Source: Toxorhynchites rutilus septentrionalis (lineage: Eukaryota > Arthropoda > Insecta > Diptera > Culicidae). From it: a DNA stretch of 64,000 nucleotides. The stretch spans positions 47,678,116 through 47,742,115 of the forward strand of contig NC_073745.1 of assembly GCF_029784135.1 (NCBI RefSeq), read 5' to 3'. The notes under the pieces are model-generated. The model worked only from the letters and a program-made list of their open reading frames with translations, made no database searches and was not told where the DNA came from. Below are positions 1 through 10,870 of this stretch, piece by piece. A program made the position numbers and the translations under genes. Each line of letters begins with the position of its first letter. Position 1 is the first letter of the stretch.

Positions 1-960
1 AATGTAACGATGAAAGAGAAAGTAGAAACACATTTTTCCTGTCTGTGAAACACAAATCAGGTGTCAATTTTACCCCGAATGGACTCCAAATTTAAAAACA
101 AGGTTTTCGAGCATTGATAAGCAACAACACCACCTACCACCTCACAAACTACACTGAACAATGATCTAAGATGAATTAAGCTTATAAAAGTAACGAATTT
201 TTCATAACTTTTCGACTTAAACATTTAACTTCCATGAGCGAAACTTTACATGTACTGTCTCCTGTTTGCTAGCCGGTTCTGTTTTGTTGTTTGTTTTGAC
301 AGCAAACCGACTTCCGCAGCTGTGGGGTGACTCGAAACGTAATAAATGGCAAGTGTGTACAGGGGACATAGAAAAAATTTCATAAAGTTGCTTCTAACTG
401 AAAAAAATAGGGGTTGTCGACATGGCTTTTGTGAATGTAGTTGCTATGCCCATTTTAGCGTCGCTCAGAGAATCATGTTGCATCGAAGCGCGATGCATTC
501 CGACCAACATGATGAGTGTTGAGAGCTTGAGCGGCGCGGAATTGGACATATAAACTCTCAACGTCAACACCTCAAGCTGGTCGGGGTGTGACCGAATGTT
601 GTGATGATGATGATATTGAATTAAAGAGACTTCAAACTCTGGGAGTTCATTCGTCTCTTTGAATGTTGTATCTCCCGCCTTTCTCTTATATATTCATCGA
701 GCTTCTATGCAATATGGCGCTAAAAGGGGCATGGCAACTACATTCCCATATAGAGAATCACGTTACTTCAAAGAGCGAGTTGAGAGTAGAACTTTTCTCT
801 CGATGCGGGTAATATGGACATGTAGTGGGGGGAATATAGACAGGTTTATAATATACGAAGCGAAGAATTTTATCGCTCATGAGTGGAATAATTTTATTCA
901 ACCAAAGTCTGAACTCATCACGAATGTCCGTTAAATGATGAAAGAAATCGAATAATTCCA
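1..960. other. Intergenic stretch, no gene recognised
   Basis: No supported coding region. At 624-659 there is an inverted repeat (aaagagac ... gtctcttt) of the kind found near the tails of short mosquito repeats. The stretch 475-600 is slightly GC-richer and may be an old repeat. Short open frames here show no recognisable domain. Confidence 0.5.
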
Positions 961-1039
961 CCTATAAGTGATATTGAGCTTTCCAGCAGTAGGAACAGAC
1001 AGGCCCACAACTATTTTGCTTTTAGTTCGAGTCAGCTTC

Positions 1040-2296
1040 TAGACAGCCCACCTTTGGCGATTTAATTTCCTTTTATATACAGGGCATTCCTTAAAAGTAG
1101 AATAAACACTTTTCACAGTCCACCCTACTAATAATTCCCCATCAGTGTGACGTTTTTATGATGGTTTTATCCAGCTCTATGCTTAATAATGCCGAATTTA
1201 TTGTTTTCAAAACCTCTATTCATGCCTTGTTCAAGCAAATTAGGAGAAATTATTAAGCTATAGCCAAAGTAAATTAGAAATCGTTTTTCCAACTCCAAGG
1301 TATGGCGGGAACGTCTGTTCGACCATATTCTGTTTTGATTAGCTTTACTTAGACTGCGATATCGAAGAAGATCTTTGTCTGACTGCATTATTTTCCTCTA
1401 CCAAATTTCTATAAATAGAATTAGTTTTTTAGCACCTCCACAGACACTCGTTAGAGTCTTTTACAGCTATTGGATAAAACTTATTCAGCTCCTGATAAAC
1501 TTCTGAAAAAAAATTGCCAAGATTCAAACTCACGACTTTTGCATCGATGATCCTCCATCAAACCAACTCCGTTAGAACACTTAAAACGCTTAAAAATGTA
1601 ATGCCAAGCAGTTGAACCCGAGCTCAAAAACACTGGCAGCAAATGCTCCTTCTGATAGTCCGTCATGTGTTGTACAAAGTACAAATTTGCAGTTGAATAA
1701 ACGTTTTCAAATCGTTTTTCTGGCAATATGCGAGATAAACATCAATGGATGAACAGACGCTTCAATTTGGTCTAAATAAGCTTTTTACAACGTATAGTTG
1801 AGCATATTATCTTTTTGGGCACTCAATACGACCATTATTACACTGATTGATCTTGTTACAGCCAAAGATCGGTTCGTATCGGAAGGGTACAGTGTAAATA
1901 GTCGAATAAAAGATCTATTTCAGACTTGAATTGCATCTGATTTTTCATGAGTTGTTGAACAAATGAAAATAAAAGCACCCTCAAAACGTTTCACTGGCGT
2001 ACTATCTATTTAAACATAAATGATTGAACAAAAACTGCAATTCAGTCTGAATAAGGTTTTATACAACGAATAGCCCAGCATATCGTCTCAGTAAACACTT
2101 AATACTATTGTTCGACCATTATTCAACTGACTAGTTTAATAACAGCTAATAATTGTTTGTTGTGCACTTCCCTCCCACTGTCCTTTTGACCCTACGCTAA
2201 TTATTTCAATAATTCAAATTTTCCACTCACAAATGAATTCACTTTCCCGTACATACCCAATATCGCTTCCCTGTTAACTCACAAACCGAAATATGA
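1040..2296. repeat. Unclassified dispersed repeat, copy 1, left part
   Basis: Segments around 1055-1150 and 2165-2296 match segments of the flanks of the piggyBac element at 48690-49215 and 52849-52940. Shared text includes 'ggcgatttaatttcc', 'cccatcagt' and 'gttaactcacaaaccgaaat'. The repeat resumes at about 9515-9690, after the nested insertions. Inside it, 1739-1862 and 2011-2150 are diverged direct copies of each other, a tandem duplication of period about 270 bp. I could not assign the repeat to a transposon class. Confidence 0.6.
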
Positions 2297-2996
2297 TTTT
2301 TTTGACGTAGAACTACGTCTTTCAGGAAGGGTGCCAAATCAGAAAACAGGTCACGTTTTTATGAAATAAAGTTAACGTTAATAACTATTTTCACTGTGAA
2401 CGAATTTTCATGATTTGCATACCAATCGAATCGGAAATTCTCTAAGATTTGTTTGAAATACTATACATTACAATTCGCTAATCTCTAAACGGTTCAAACT
2501 CATGAAAACTGGAAGAACTTCCTTTTTTCCCATACATTTGTTCTGCCAATTTGTGTGCTAACTCTACCCGTATTTCCAATGCTTATAACTCGAACATTTC
2601 TTAACAGATCGGAAATATTTTTTTTTTTTTTTATTAAATCGTTTATTTTTACAGGCTCAGTTACATAAGTTTAAAGGAGCCAAACTCCTATTTGTATAGT
2701 TACAAGTATATATAAACATTTTTTATTAATTCTAATGTTAATGAAGTAGAGAACCGATTACTCGCGGCTTGCTCGAGTTTAGAAGGGTGACATTTTGTTT
2801 CGGGAAAAGGATGGGATATAAGGATATGTTGACAATGTTCACACTGACATTCGCACTCACATTCATCATACTCAATTCTTAAGCCTATCTTATATCTAAC
2901 ATGTATTTACATTTCACCTTATTCTATTGTTAGTAAGAAGGGATTTGATTTCTCGCGAAGGGAAAGGAAAAGGAGAATATGAGGATATAAGGACAA

Positions 2997-5900
2997 TCAC
3001 ACACGAAGATTGATAGCTTTTAGGAAGACATATATTTGGGACATGTAATCAAGGTCTAAACCAGCTAACACATCTCTCACCGGCACATTGGGCTGCCTTC
3101 CTCTAGCCCGAAGAGAGTTTTCTAAATTCGATCTGGCAACAAGATACTCCTCGCACGACCAAACAACGTGTTCGATGTCGTGGTAACCTTGGCCACAAGC
3201 ACAGATATTGCCATCGGCAAGATTAAAACGAAAGAGTAGCGCGTCTAACGAACAGTGATTGGACATGAGTCGAGAGAAGGTGCGAATAAAGTCCCGACTT
3301 AAGTCCAGACTTTTGAACCATGGTTTGAGGCTAACCTTAGGGATAATCGAGTGAAACCACCGGCCCAATTCATCTTCGTTCCATTTACGTTGCCAGTTAG
3401 CGATGGTATTTTTACGGACTAAAGAATAAAATTCATTGAAAGCGATTTGACGCTGATAAATATCGCCTTCAATTGTACCTACCTTTGCCAATGAGTCAGC
3501 CCTCTCGTTACCCGGAATTGAGCAATGTGAAGGGACCCAGACAAAGGTAATGACATAACAGCGTCTGGATAAAGCACTCAAAATTTCTCGTATTCTCTCA
3601 AGGAAGTACGGCGAGTGCTTTTCCGGCCTCACTGAACGGATAGCTTCGACAGAGCTAAGACTATCCGTTACAATGTAATAGTGTTCAACAGGTCGTGAGG
3701 CGACGCTGTCCAGCGCCCAATGTATTGCTGCCAATTCAGCAATATACACAGAGCAAGGATTCTGAAGACTGTGGGAGGTGCTAAAAATTTCGTTGAACAC
3801 TCCAAATCCTGTGGACTCATTCATAGAGGACCCATCAGTAAAGTACATATTATCACAATTGACACGCCCATACTTTGCATTGAAGATCGTAGGAATGATC
3901 CCCGATCGATGATAATCTGGAATTCCATGGATTTTCTCCTTCATGAACAGATCAAAATGTACAGAGGAATTGATGTAGTCAGGAAAACAAACACGGTTGG
4001 GAGTATACGAAGAAGGATCAACCTGCATGGAGATGAATTCATGATATGAGCTCATGAATCCTGAATGAAAATTTAGCTCGATAAGCTGCTCAAAATTTCC
4101 GATCACCAATGGGTTCATAACCTTACACCGGATGAGGAACCGAAGAGATAATAAATTGAAGCGATCTTTTAGTGGGAGTACGCCTGCCAAAACCTCGAGA
4201 CTCATGGTATGCGTTGAGGGCATACATCCCAACGCAATACGGAGACAAAGATACTGAATTCGCTCGAGTTTAATGAGATGTGTTTTGGCAGCTGATTGAA
4301 AACAGAAACTGCCATACTCCATCACTGAGAGAATAGTTGTTCGATACAACATTATAAGATCTTCGGGATGGGCTCCCCACCATGTGCCGGTAATTGTACG
4401 GAGAAAGTTTATTCTTTGTTGGCATTTTTTACTCAGATACCTAATATGGCCCCCCCAAGTACATTTGGAGTCGAACCAGACCCCAAGATACTTGAATGAC
4501 ATAGCATGAGTGATCGGTTTACCCAAAAGTTGAAGCTTTGGTTTTGCTGGTCTATGCTTCCTAGAAAAAACCACCATCTCTGTTTTCTCCGTGGAGAATT
4601 CGATCCCTAGCCCAATGGCCCAGGTTGAAAAATTGTTCAAAGTATCTTGTAAGGGTCCTTGCAGGTCGGATTCGTTTGATCCTACGACAGACACCACTCC
4701 GTCATCTGCAAGTTGTCTTAGGCTGCAATTTTGTGTAAGACAATTGTCGATGTCGCTTACATAGAAGTTGTACAAAAGGGGGCTTAAACATGAGCCCTGG
4801 GGGAGGCCCATGTAGGAGACCTGATTTACTGTCGAATCCCCGTGAGAAAAATTCAACTGTTTCTCACAAAGCAAGTTATATAACATATTATTCAACAGAG
4901 GCGGCAGACCCCGAGAGTGTAATTTGTCTGACAAAACCTCTATTGAAACAGAATCAAAGGCCCCCTTTATGTCCAAGAATACTGAAGCCATTTGTTTTTT
5001 TTCGGCGTAAGCCATTTGAATTTCTGAAGAAAGCAACGCAAGACAATCATTCGTCCCCTTGCCCCTGCGGAACCCATATTGTGTATCTGAGAGTAAGCCA
5101 TTCGTTTCAACCCAATGATCAAGGCGAAACAAGATCATTTTCTCCAACAATTTCCGTATACAAGACAGCATTGCTATTGGGCGGTACGAATTGAAGTCGG
5201 ACGCGGGTTTTCCGGGTTTTTGAATAGCTATAATTCGCACTTGTCTCCAATCATCTGGAACAATATTATGCTCCAGAAACCGATTGAATAAATTCAACAA
5301 GCGATGTTTCGCCACATCAGGGAGGTTTTTTAACAAGTTGAACTTAATTCTATCCGTTCCTGGAGCAGAATTGTTACATGAAAGGAGAGCAAGAGAGAAT
5401 TCTACCATCGAAAACTCAGAATCAAGATCGCACCTATCTTGTGGTATATCTCGAACAATTTTCTGCACGGGAGCGGAATCGGGACAAACCTTCCGTGCAA
5501 AATTAAAAATCCATCGATGTGAAAATTCTTCGCTTTCATTCGTTGAAGAGCGATTTCTCATGTTTCGAGCCACTTTCCATAGTTTTTTCATTGACGTTTC
5601 TCGTGACAAACCTCCCACGAAATTTCGCCAATAAGCACGTTTTTTCCCTTTGATCAAATTTTTGAACTGATTTTCAAGGTGCAAATACGTTTGAAAATTC
5701 TCAATGGTTCCACGTTTCCGAAAAGCTTTAAATGCGTTCGATTTATCCTGATAACGCTTGGAACATTGGCTATCCCACCATGGATTGGGAGGCCTTTGAC
5801 GAAAAGTGGAGCCTGGGATGGGTTTCGTTTGAGCGCGAACCGCGCTGTCATATATCAAACGAGAAAGGAAGTTATACTCCTCCAATGGAGTCAAACCATC

Positions 5901-6680
5901 TCTGGAATTGATGGCTAGAGCAATTGCGTCCGCATATTTTTTCCAGTCAATGTGTCTTGTGAGGTCATATGCCATGTTTATAGATTCAGAAGAATTCGAA
6001 CCAATGGTGATGGAAATTTTGATTGGCAAGTGGTCACTGCCGTTGGGGTCCTGGATTACATTCCACTTGCAATCTAACGATAGTGAATTCGAGCAAAGCG
6101 AGAGGTCAAGAGCACTTGGGTTAGCAGGAGGTTTAGGTACACGTGTTGTTTCCCCAGTGTTCAAAACGGTCATATTGAAGCTGTTACAAAGGTCATATAT
6201 CAACAATGAACGATTGTCGTCGTACTGTTCCCCCCAGGCAGTTCCGTGAGAGTTGAAGTCTCCCAAGATCAATCGTGGCTCAGGAAGGAGTGAGCACATG
6301 TCAACAAGTTGATTGCGGCTAACCGCAGCTCTTGGAGGCCAATACAAGCTGACTATACAGAGGTCTTTGCCTCTGATGTTTGCATGACAAGCAACAGCTT
6401 CGATCCCTCCAATAGGTGGAAGGTCAATTCGAAAAAATGAGTGGCACTTATTGATACCCAATAGCACCCCTCCGTATCTGTCATCACGGTCCAAGCGTAT
6501 GATATTAAAATTGTGGAAAGAGAGATCATCTCGCGAAGAAAGCCAAGTTTCGGACAGAGCAAAAACATCACAATTGAACTTATGAATTAAAAATTTGAAT
6601 GTATCCAATTTAGGGATAAGACTACGACAATTCCACTGTAAAACAGTGATATCTCCGACCTCTCTATTTAAATTAGACAT
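2997..6680 (-). CDS. ORF2 polyprotein: endonuclease, reverse transcriptase, RNase H
   Basis: The protein nicks the chromosomal target and reverse-transcribes the element RNA there. The APE-like endonuclease covers residues 1-225, with NCRS and SETW near the N-terminus, GDFNSHG near 137 and SDHLPI near 213. The reverse transcriptase covers about 420-740, with KPGKPASDFNSYRP near 485, FLDIKGAFDS, LPQGSCLSPLLYNF and the catalytic pair as LADDGVV near 658 (L replaces the usual F or Y). RNase H covers about 940-1065, with FTDGS, AELAA, VTDS and GNERADS supplying its acidic residues. A terminal CxC...H...C cluster lies near 1160. The ATG at 6680 overlaps the ORF1 stop by 8 nt, so reinitiation after ORF1 is likely. 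Length is about 1227 aa with no internal stop. Confidence 0.93.
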   Translation of the reverse strand: MSNLNREVGDITVLQWNCRSLIPKLDTFKFLIHKFNCDVFALSETWLSSRDDLSFHNFNIIRLDRDDRYGGVLLGINKCHSFFRIDLPPIGGIEAVACHANIRGKDLCIVSLYWPPRAAVSRNQLVDMCSLLPEPRLILGDFNSHGTAWGEQYDDNRSLLIYDLCNSFNMTVLNTGETTRVPKPPANPSALDLSLCSNSLSLDCKWNVIQDPNGSDHLPIKISITIGSNSSESINMAYDLTRHIDWKKYADAIALAINSRDGLTPLEEYNFLSRLIYDSAVRAQTKPIPGSTFRQRPPNPWWDSQCSKRYQDKSNAFKAFRKRGTIENFQTYLHLENQFKNLIKGKKRAYWRNFVGGLSRETSMKKLWKVARNMRNRSSTNESEEFSHRWIFNFARKVCPDSAPVQKIVRDIPQDRCDLDSEFSMVEFSLALLSCNNSAPGTDRIKFNLLKNLPDVAKHRLLNLFNRFLEHNIVPDDWRQVRIIAIQKPGKPASDFNSYRPIAMLSCIRKLLEKMILFRLDHWVETNGLLSDTQYGFRRGKGTNDCLALLSSEIQMAYAEKKQMASVFLDIKGAFDSVSIEVLSDKLHSRGLPPLLNNMLYNLLCEKQLNFSHGDSTVNQVSYMGLPQGSCLSPLLYNFYVSDIDNCLTQNCSLRQLADDGVVSVVGSNESDLQGPLQDTLNNFSTWAIGLGIEFSTEKTEMVVFSRKHRPAKPKLQLLGKPITHAMSFKYLGVWFDSKCTWGGHIRYLSKKCQQRINFLRTITGTWWGAHPEDLIMLYRTTILSVMEYGSFCFQSAAKTHLIKLERIQYLCLRIALGCMPSTHTMSLEVLAGVLPLKDRFNLLSLRFLIRCKVMNPLVIGNFEQLIELNFHSGFMSSYHEFISMQVDPSSYTPNRVCFPDYINSSVHFDLFMKEKIHGIPDYHRSGIIPTIFNAKYGRVNCDNMYFTDGSSMNESTGFGVFNEIFSTSHSLQNPCSVYIAELAAIHWALDSVASRPVEHYYIVTDSLSSVEAIRSVRPEKHSPYFLERIREILSALSRRCYVITFVWVPSHCSIPGNERADSLAKVGTIEGDIYQRQIAFNEFYSLVRKNTIANWQRKWNEDELGRWFHSIIPKVSLKPWFKSLDLSRDFIRTFSRLMSNHCSLDALLFRFNLADGNICACGQGYHDIEHVVWSCEEYLVARSNLENSLRARGRQPNVPVRDVLAGLDLDYMSQIYVFLKAINLRV

Positions 6681-8241
6681 CAAGAGAGATAATCATTGCA
6701 AGGAGGGGCCATGTTTGCATCAATTGTTGCAAAATTGTCTTTAATACTGGAAGCATTGAAATGACAATGGTTCTGATGGAGTCGGAAACATTAAAACACT
6801 TGAAGATTTGGTCCAAAAGGTCAGACAACTTTATAAATCCCGATTGGGAAGTTGAACTGGACGGAAAAACAGGGACAGTTGGGGTTTTTGATGTCCCCTC
6901 GAGTGCTGGGCCATTCGAAGGTGAATTATTCCCACGGAAACCAGGAGGAACCTGATTTTGCTTGTCCGCTGCACTCGATTTTTTAGGCATGCTAACAGGG
7001 GGTATCACCGGAGGGGCTTGTCCTTGAACTTTGGGAGTGGTCACATTTTTGCGCCGGGGATTCCCTTGGAAAATGAACGGTGTGCCCCCGTTAGCTGTGT
7101 CCGCTTCTATTTCGTCAACGGGCAACATGGCGAAGACATTTTGTGTGTTGATTGGTTGTTGTTGTTGGGCCAGTGGCGAAGCGCCCTTTAAAATATCCGC
7201 AAAAGTGCGTTTCGAGCGTTCCTTCAAAGAGCGCTTCTGTTTCTCCCAGCGACTCTTGTAAGTTTCACAAACTGAGAGCTCGTGTGGGGATCCCCCGCAA
7301 TATGGACATTTATGCTCAGTCGCACTGCAGGATTTCCCCTCATGTTGCTCTCCGCAAGTGGCACAGCGCTCCTTGTTGGCACAATAATCTGAAGTGTGAC
7401 CAACTGACTTGCATTTTTGGCAAGTCATGGGCTTTGGCACGAAGAGTCGCACAGGCAATCTCAATTTGCCCACCATGACGTAGTCAGGTAGAGCGGAACC
7501 AGCAAAAGTTACTCGAAACGAGTCTGACGGCGTGAATTTAGTTTTTCCCTCTTCTTGGGATACTTTTCCTAGTTGGCGGCTGTCCAAAATTTTAACACCC
7601 ACCAACGGGAGTCTTTTAAATTTACCAACTCCTTCTTTTATCATTTCGCACGTCAGACCAGTTTCAGTTACCACCCCCGAGATTTCTACGTCATGGGAGG
7701 GCACGTAGACGCGATACTCTAGGGAGAATCTCTCGTCGATCACAATTGCATTCGCGTGTTTCCGATCACTCACGACAACACGCAGTTTGTTCGGTCTAAC
7801 CTTAGAGATTTCGACCACGGAGGAATATAATCTTGCCAGATCTTTCGAAACCTGAATGACATTAATTGCCTTTCCTTTTGGTTTAGGCCGGAAAAAAACA
7901 ACCCATGGACCAGCTCCAAGTGCATCGTCTGGATAGACCTTGACACGAGGAGAGGAAACAACTGAGGGGGAGGACGAGGTCGATTGTTGAACGGGAGCGG
8001 TATCAGTAGGGCTGGGAGGTAAGTTCGGTAGTAGAGCGGAAGCGGGAGCGGGAGATTGAGGGGGCGAAGAGGAAAAGTTTGCCAATTTTCTTGAGGGGGG
8101 CTTGTTAAGGTAGATTACCTCTTTCTCTGAAGAGACATCTTCTGAGGGGGGAACGCGTTTAAGCGACTTCCCAGCCGCCGTTGTAGCTAGTGAGGAGGAA
8201 ACAGTAGTTTCAATCTCCATGTCAACATGACCTTCTGCCAT
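6673..8241 (-). CDS. ORF1 nucleic-acid-binding protein with three zinc knuckles
   Basis: This 522-aa protein is the Gag-like RNA-binding partner of ORF2 and should coat the element RNA in a cytoplasmic particle. The first 100 residues are rich in Ser and Pro. An RRM-like or gag-pre-domain follows from about residue 108 (GPWVVFFRPKPKGKA). Three cysteine clusters lie at about 272-324: CQKCKSVGHTSDYC, CATCGEQHEGKSC and CPYCGGSPHELSVC. A basic stretch (KRSLKERSKR) follows, and the C-terminus is hydrophobic. The ATG at 8241 is the first in frame after a 411-nt leader, and the stop overlaps the ORF2 start. Three knuckles is the usual count for I-clade ORF1. Confidence 0.9.
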   Translation of the reverse strand: MAEGHVDMEIETTVSSSLATTAAGKSLKRVPPSEDVSSEKEVIYLNKPPSRKLANFSSSPPQSPAPASALLPNLPPSPTDTAPVQQSTSSSPSVVSSPRVKVYPDDALGAGPWVVFFRPKPKGKAINVIQVSKDLARLYSSVVEISKVRPNKLRVVVSDRKHANAIVIDERFSLEYRVYVPSHDVEISGVVTETGLTCEMIKEGVGKFKRLPLVGVKILDSRQLGKVSQEEGKTKFTPSDSFRVTFAGSALPDYVMVGKLRLPVRLFVPKPMTCQKCKSVGHTSDYCANKERCATCGEQHEGKSCSATEHKCPYCGGSPHELSVCETYKSRWEKQKRSLKERSKRTFADILKGASPLAQQQQPINTQNVFAMLPVDEIEADTANGGTPFIFQGNPRRKNVTTPKVQGQAPPVIPPVSMPKKSSAADKQNQVPPGFRGNNSPSNGPALEGTSKTPTVPVFPSSSTSQSGFIKLSDLLDQIFKCFNVSDSIRTIVISMLPVLKTILQQLMQTWPLLAMIISLDV

Positions 8242-8652
8242 TACGGCAGATATAAAATAATATAATTCTTATTTTTTTTGTATTTCTAAACCTAATATAT
8301 ATTATACCTAAATCGCACACCAATGCGAATGAAATGAAGCGGTGTCTCAATCGAACCGCGTGGCAATCGCTCGGCACAGATGCAACGGTATATCGCACCA
8401 CAACACGATGATGGAATCGATGACGATGCTAAAGCACACACAGCGATGATACGGCACACGCACCGCGTCCGCCGTGGAGGACTTCTTCCTCACGCTGGTA
8501 GTGATTGCTGCTCTCCTCACTCGCGCAATAAAGAGAACCCCGTTAGGGTGAAATAACTTCACCAGCCACGAACTGATAACGGTATAATCTCCACTTTATA
8601 ATAGACGCGAACAAATTTGCGACCGATGTCTTCGGACTGCGCGAGCTGAATG
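8242..8652 (-). promoter_or_regulatory. Complete 5' UTR of I-clade copy 1 (probable internal promoter)
   Basis: The element begins, on the minus strand, with cattcagctcgcgcag directly after the target-site duplication, so the 5' end is complete. Elements of this group are usually transcribed from a promoter in their own leader; that is family knowledge, and I see no decisive promoter motif. The first half is GC-rich and the last 80 nt before the ATG are AT-rich. It differs strongly from the leader of copy 2 (42093-42404). Confidence 0.55.
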
Positions 8653-8809
8653 AGATCGGAAATATGTTTGCATCAATTGATAGAAAATATTTCTACGCGT
8701 CTATCACAATTAATAAAATGTTATTTTTCATGAGATGAACAATTGAATAACTGTAAAATGTCAAGCGTTATTTAAACGCCTTAACTGCCATGTTTTGATT
8801 GGTCCGATT

Positions 8810-9130
8810 TACGGTTTCCCCAACACAGACTTCAAAATCGATGTACCTGTGGAAATCCGCTCTGCAAATATACATGCAAGTCGGGGGTATTTCTGTTCCC
8901 ACCGAGCTGTGTTTCTCTAACACGGACTTCAAAATAAATGTGCCTGGGGGAATTCGCTTTGTCAAAACATGCAAGTTGGAGATATTTTTTCCCCACTGAG
9001 CTCTGTTTCCCTAACACGGACTTCAAAATTAATGTGCCTGGGGGAATCCGCTTTGCAAGTACATTTAAGTCGGGGGTATTTTTTTGATGTTGAGTACTTT
9101 TGTACTCGCTTGTCGTTGTGCAGACAGGAA
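8810..9130 (+). repeat. Internal tandem repeat, unit about 95 bp, in hairpin-ended copy A
   Basis: Three to four units start with variants of 'gtttccctaacacggacttc' at about 8813, 8911 and 9005. Each contains 'tgcaagtcgggggtattt'. The same units occur at 12735-13160 and, inverted, at 41370-41520. Confidence 0.8.
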
Positions 9131-9508
9131 TGTTTCCCCAAAACGTACTTTTAAACTGAAAAGCCTGAGGAGAAAATTGTCATTTCAGATACTAGAGGTG
9201 AATGAACTTTCGAGGTTCGAGAACTACGTGAACATGAGATGTGCAGAAATTTTAGAGGGAAATGTAAAATACAATGATCGTTTGACAATTCTTCCGTTCA
9301 CATATTTTGGTAGTCCTAGGCATCATATCAAACGTAAAAGGACGTTCATCAAATTCATTTGTGAAGAAGAACATAATGTATTACAAAAATTTCGATGCAT
9401 TCTAAATCCAAATAATATTCGATGTGGCAAACAAGTGGATTGTATAATATAATTGCGTAGTTCTACGTCGAAAATAGGCGGTCGTGTCCTAGATACAACC
9501 CCTTACAA

Positions 9509-10870
9509 TTTTTTAAATTAAACCATTAGTATTATTGTCATAGGGTGATTTGAATATTGTACAATATCATGTAGAAGGAGTTCTCATTACCAGAAATTTA
9601 TAAATTAATAATGTAACTATACAAATCAACCACCTGTCCATTTTATTCCCACTCTCCGTCTTAGCCGCACCTCCCTACAACAATCTGATGTTTTGTAACC
9701 TTTTTTCTTCTATACAAGATCCTCCAGTCAGCAGACGAGAGCAGGTGAGTCAGCAAGCTATGGTTTCCGGTGGCACCGATGGATCCTTGTTCCAGGAAGA
9801 CCTAAGCCATCGATCTGACTGCTGCTTTGGAAAACCTGGTATTCAAGCTAGACTGGGCAGTGAGTGAAGAGAGTATTAAAAGCGATAATTTCCTCATCAT
9901 GATCTTGTCAAATAGTAAGGGAGGCACACGCCATTCCAAAAGAAAGCAGTGGCTTTTCAATCTCGCGAACTCGAACAGTTTTGAGAAGCAAGGAAAGCAA
10001 GGAGAGAACCATGAAGGTGGTTCAAGTATTCCTCCAGCTATGTATGCGGCTGGAGTACTTTTGGAATAACCCTGAAAATTTTTTGTTACGTTTGCGAATC
10101 ATCTTCAACAGGTCTATCAACCCTGACTTTGGTGAAACATTATCTTCTGAACGAAATAAAGTGAGTTATTCAGTGAAATATTCAATCGGCAAACATTGAT
10201 CGTAGGGTAAAGGCTTAACAATCGATTCCCCTTTCTTTCAACGGAGAAAAACCTTTGAAGAAAAGTGGATTGATCGAGTCAACTTGTTGCGGACGAAGAA
10301 CTCCGGATGAAATAAGAAAAACTTTTTTTTTAATTCTTCATTTGAGAGGCTTTCAGCTTCCTTGGCTGATTCGCCTCAAGAAAAACCTTGTTTTATAATG
10401 CAAAAGCAACAATCTTCCCGAACATCATCCATGAATGGAATGGGTGTAAGGAAAATCTTGATGTCAATACATAGCAGCATCATTCGGATTACCTCTGAAG
10501 CATCTCGTACAAGCCCGGTGCTATGAACTCTGAACCCGGTTTTTTTTCGAGTGCCAGAAACTAATTACGAAGTCATCCAAAATAGAAGAAATAAATATAC
10601 TATTCGATTCCTACGATATGTTACCAGACGTATCAAAGCATCTTCTGATGATCTAGTTGGGGAAGAATTACCAACTGAGAAGCCGTTTCTATTTCCAATG
10701 TCAGATACTGGAACTTTGCAACGGCTTTGGTCTGTAAAACAGCTATTCAAAATTGGAAACACACCATGACACTACTTATGAATAGAATATCTAACAGATA
10801 GGTCATTGGAACTTTCCTTGAAGAAATGCCTCAGCTTTCGGGATTCATGTGTGATATTGAGACATACAAT
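9509..10870. other. Repeat flank followed by unrecognised sequence
   Basis: The part 9515-9690 continues the dispersed repeat of 1040-2296: 'aaccattag' and 'gtaactatacaaatcaacc' are shared with 52940-53190. From 9690 to about 10860 there is no recognised gene. Two short plus-strand frames (9827-10069 and 10551-10769) show no known domain and no splice support. The stretch could be an old gene-derived fragment or unique intergenic DNA. Confidence 0.45.

Larger units (their letters stand above)
2619..8652 (-). mobile_element. Full-length I-clade non-LTR retrotransposon, copy 1
   Basis: A complete element of about 6.03 kb on the minus strand. It is flanked by a perfect 13-bp target-site duplication, agatcggaaatat, at 2606-2618 and 8653-8665. 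It has a 5' UTR of 411 nt (8242-8652), two overlapping long open frames, a 3' UTR of about 0.37 kb and a poly-A tail (poly-T on the plus strand at 2619-2632). The combination of CCHC ORF1, APE-like endonuclease, reverse transcriptase and RNase H points to the I clade; LOA-type elements share some of this layout and are the main alternative. It is inserted in a hairpin-ended element. Both frames are uninterrupted, so it may be recent and possibly competent. Confidence 0.9.
2304..9508 (+). mobile_element. Hairpin-ended nonautonomous element, copy A (interrupted)
   Basis: The element starts with the palindrome gacgtagaactacgtc at 2304-2319, directly after a T run (2297-2303). It ends at 9508, before another T run (9509-9514). 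Near the right end is the inverted motif gtagttctacgtc (about 9457-9469), followed by a hairpin at 9480-9500 with a 9-bp stem and 3-nt loop. A full-length retrotransposon (2619-8652) splits it; without that insertion it is about 1.16 kb. The segment 8810-9130 holds three or four repeats of about 94-98 bp beginning 'tttccctaacacagacttc'. No coding sequence is visible. The T runs look like a target-site duplication of an oligo-T target. Confidence 0.75.

Noticed and set aside
4790..5194. Plus-strand open frames overlapping the I-clade ORF2 (and the mirror set at 45455-45859)
   Set aside because: They are antisense shadows of the ORF2 codons and recur in both copies only because the copies are similar.
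2997..6680. Endogenous viral element (reverse transcriptase)
   Set aside because: The endonuclease, RT and RNase H order, poly-A tail and target-site duplications identify a non-LTR retrotransposon. No envelope, integrase or viral polymerase of another type was seen in the window.
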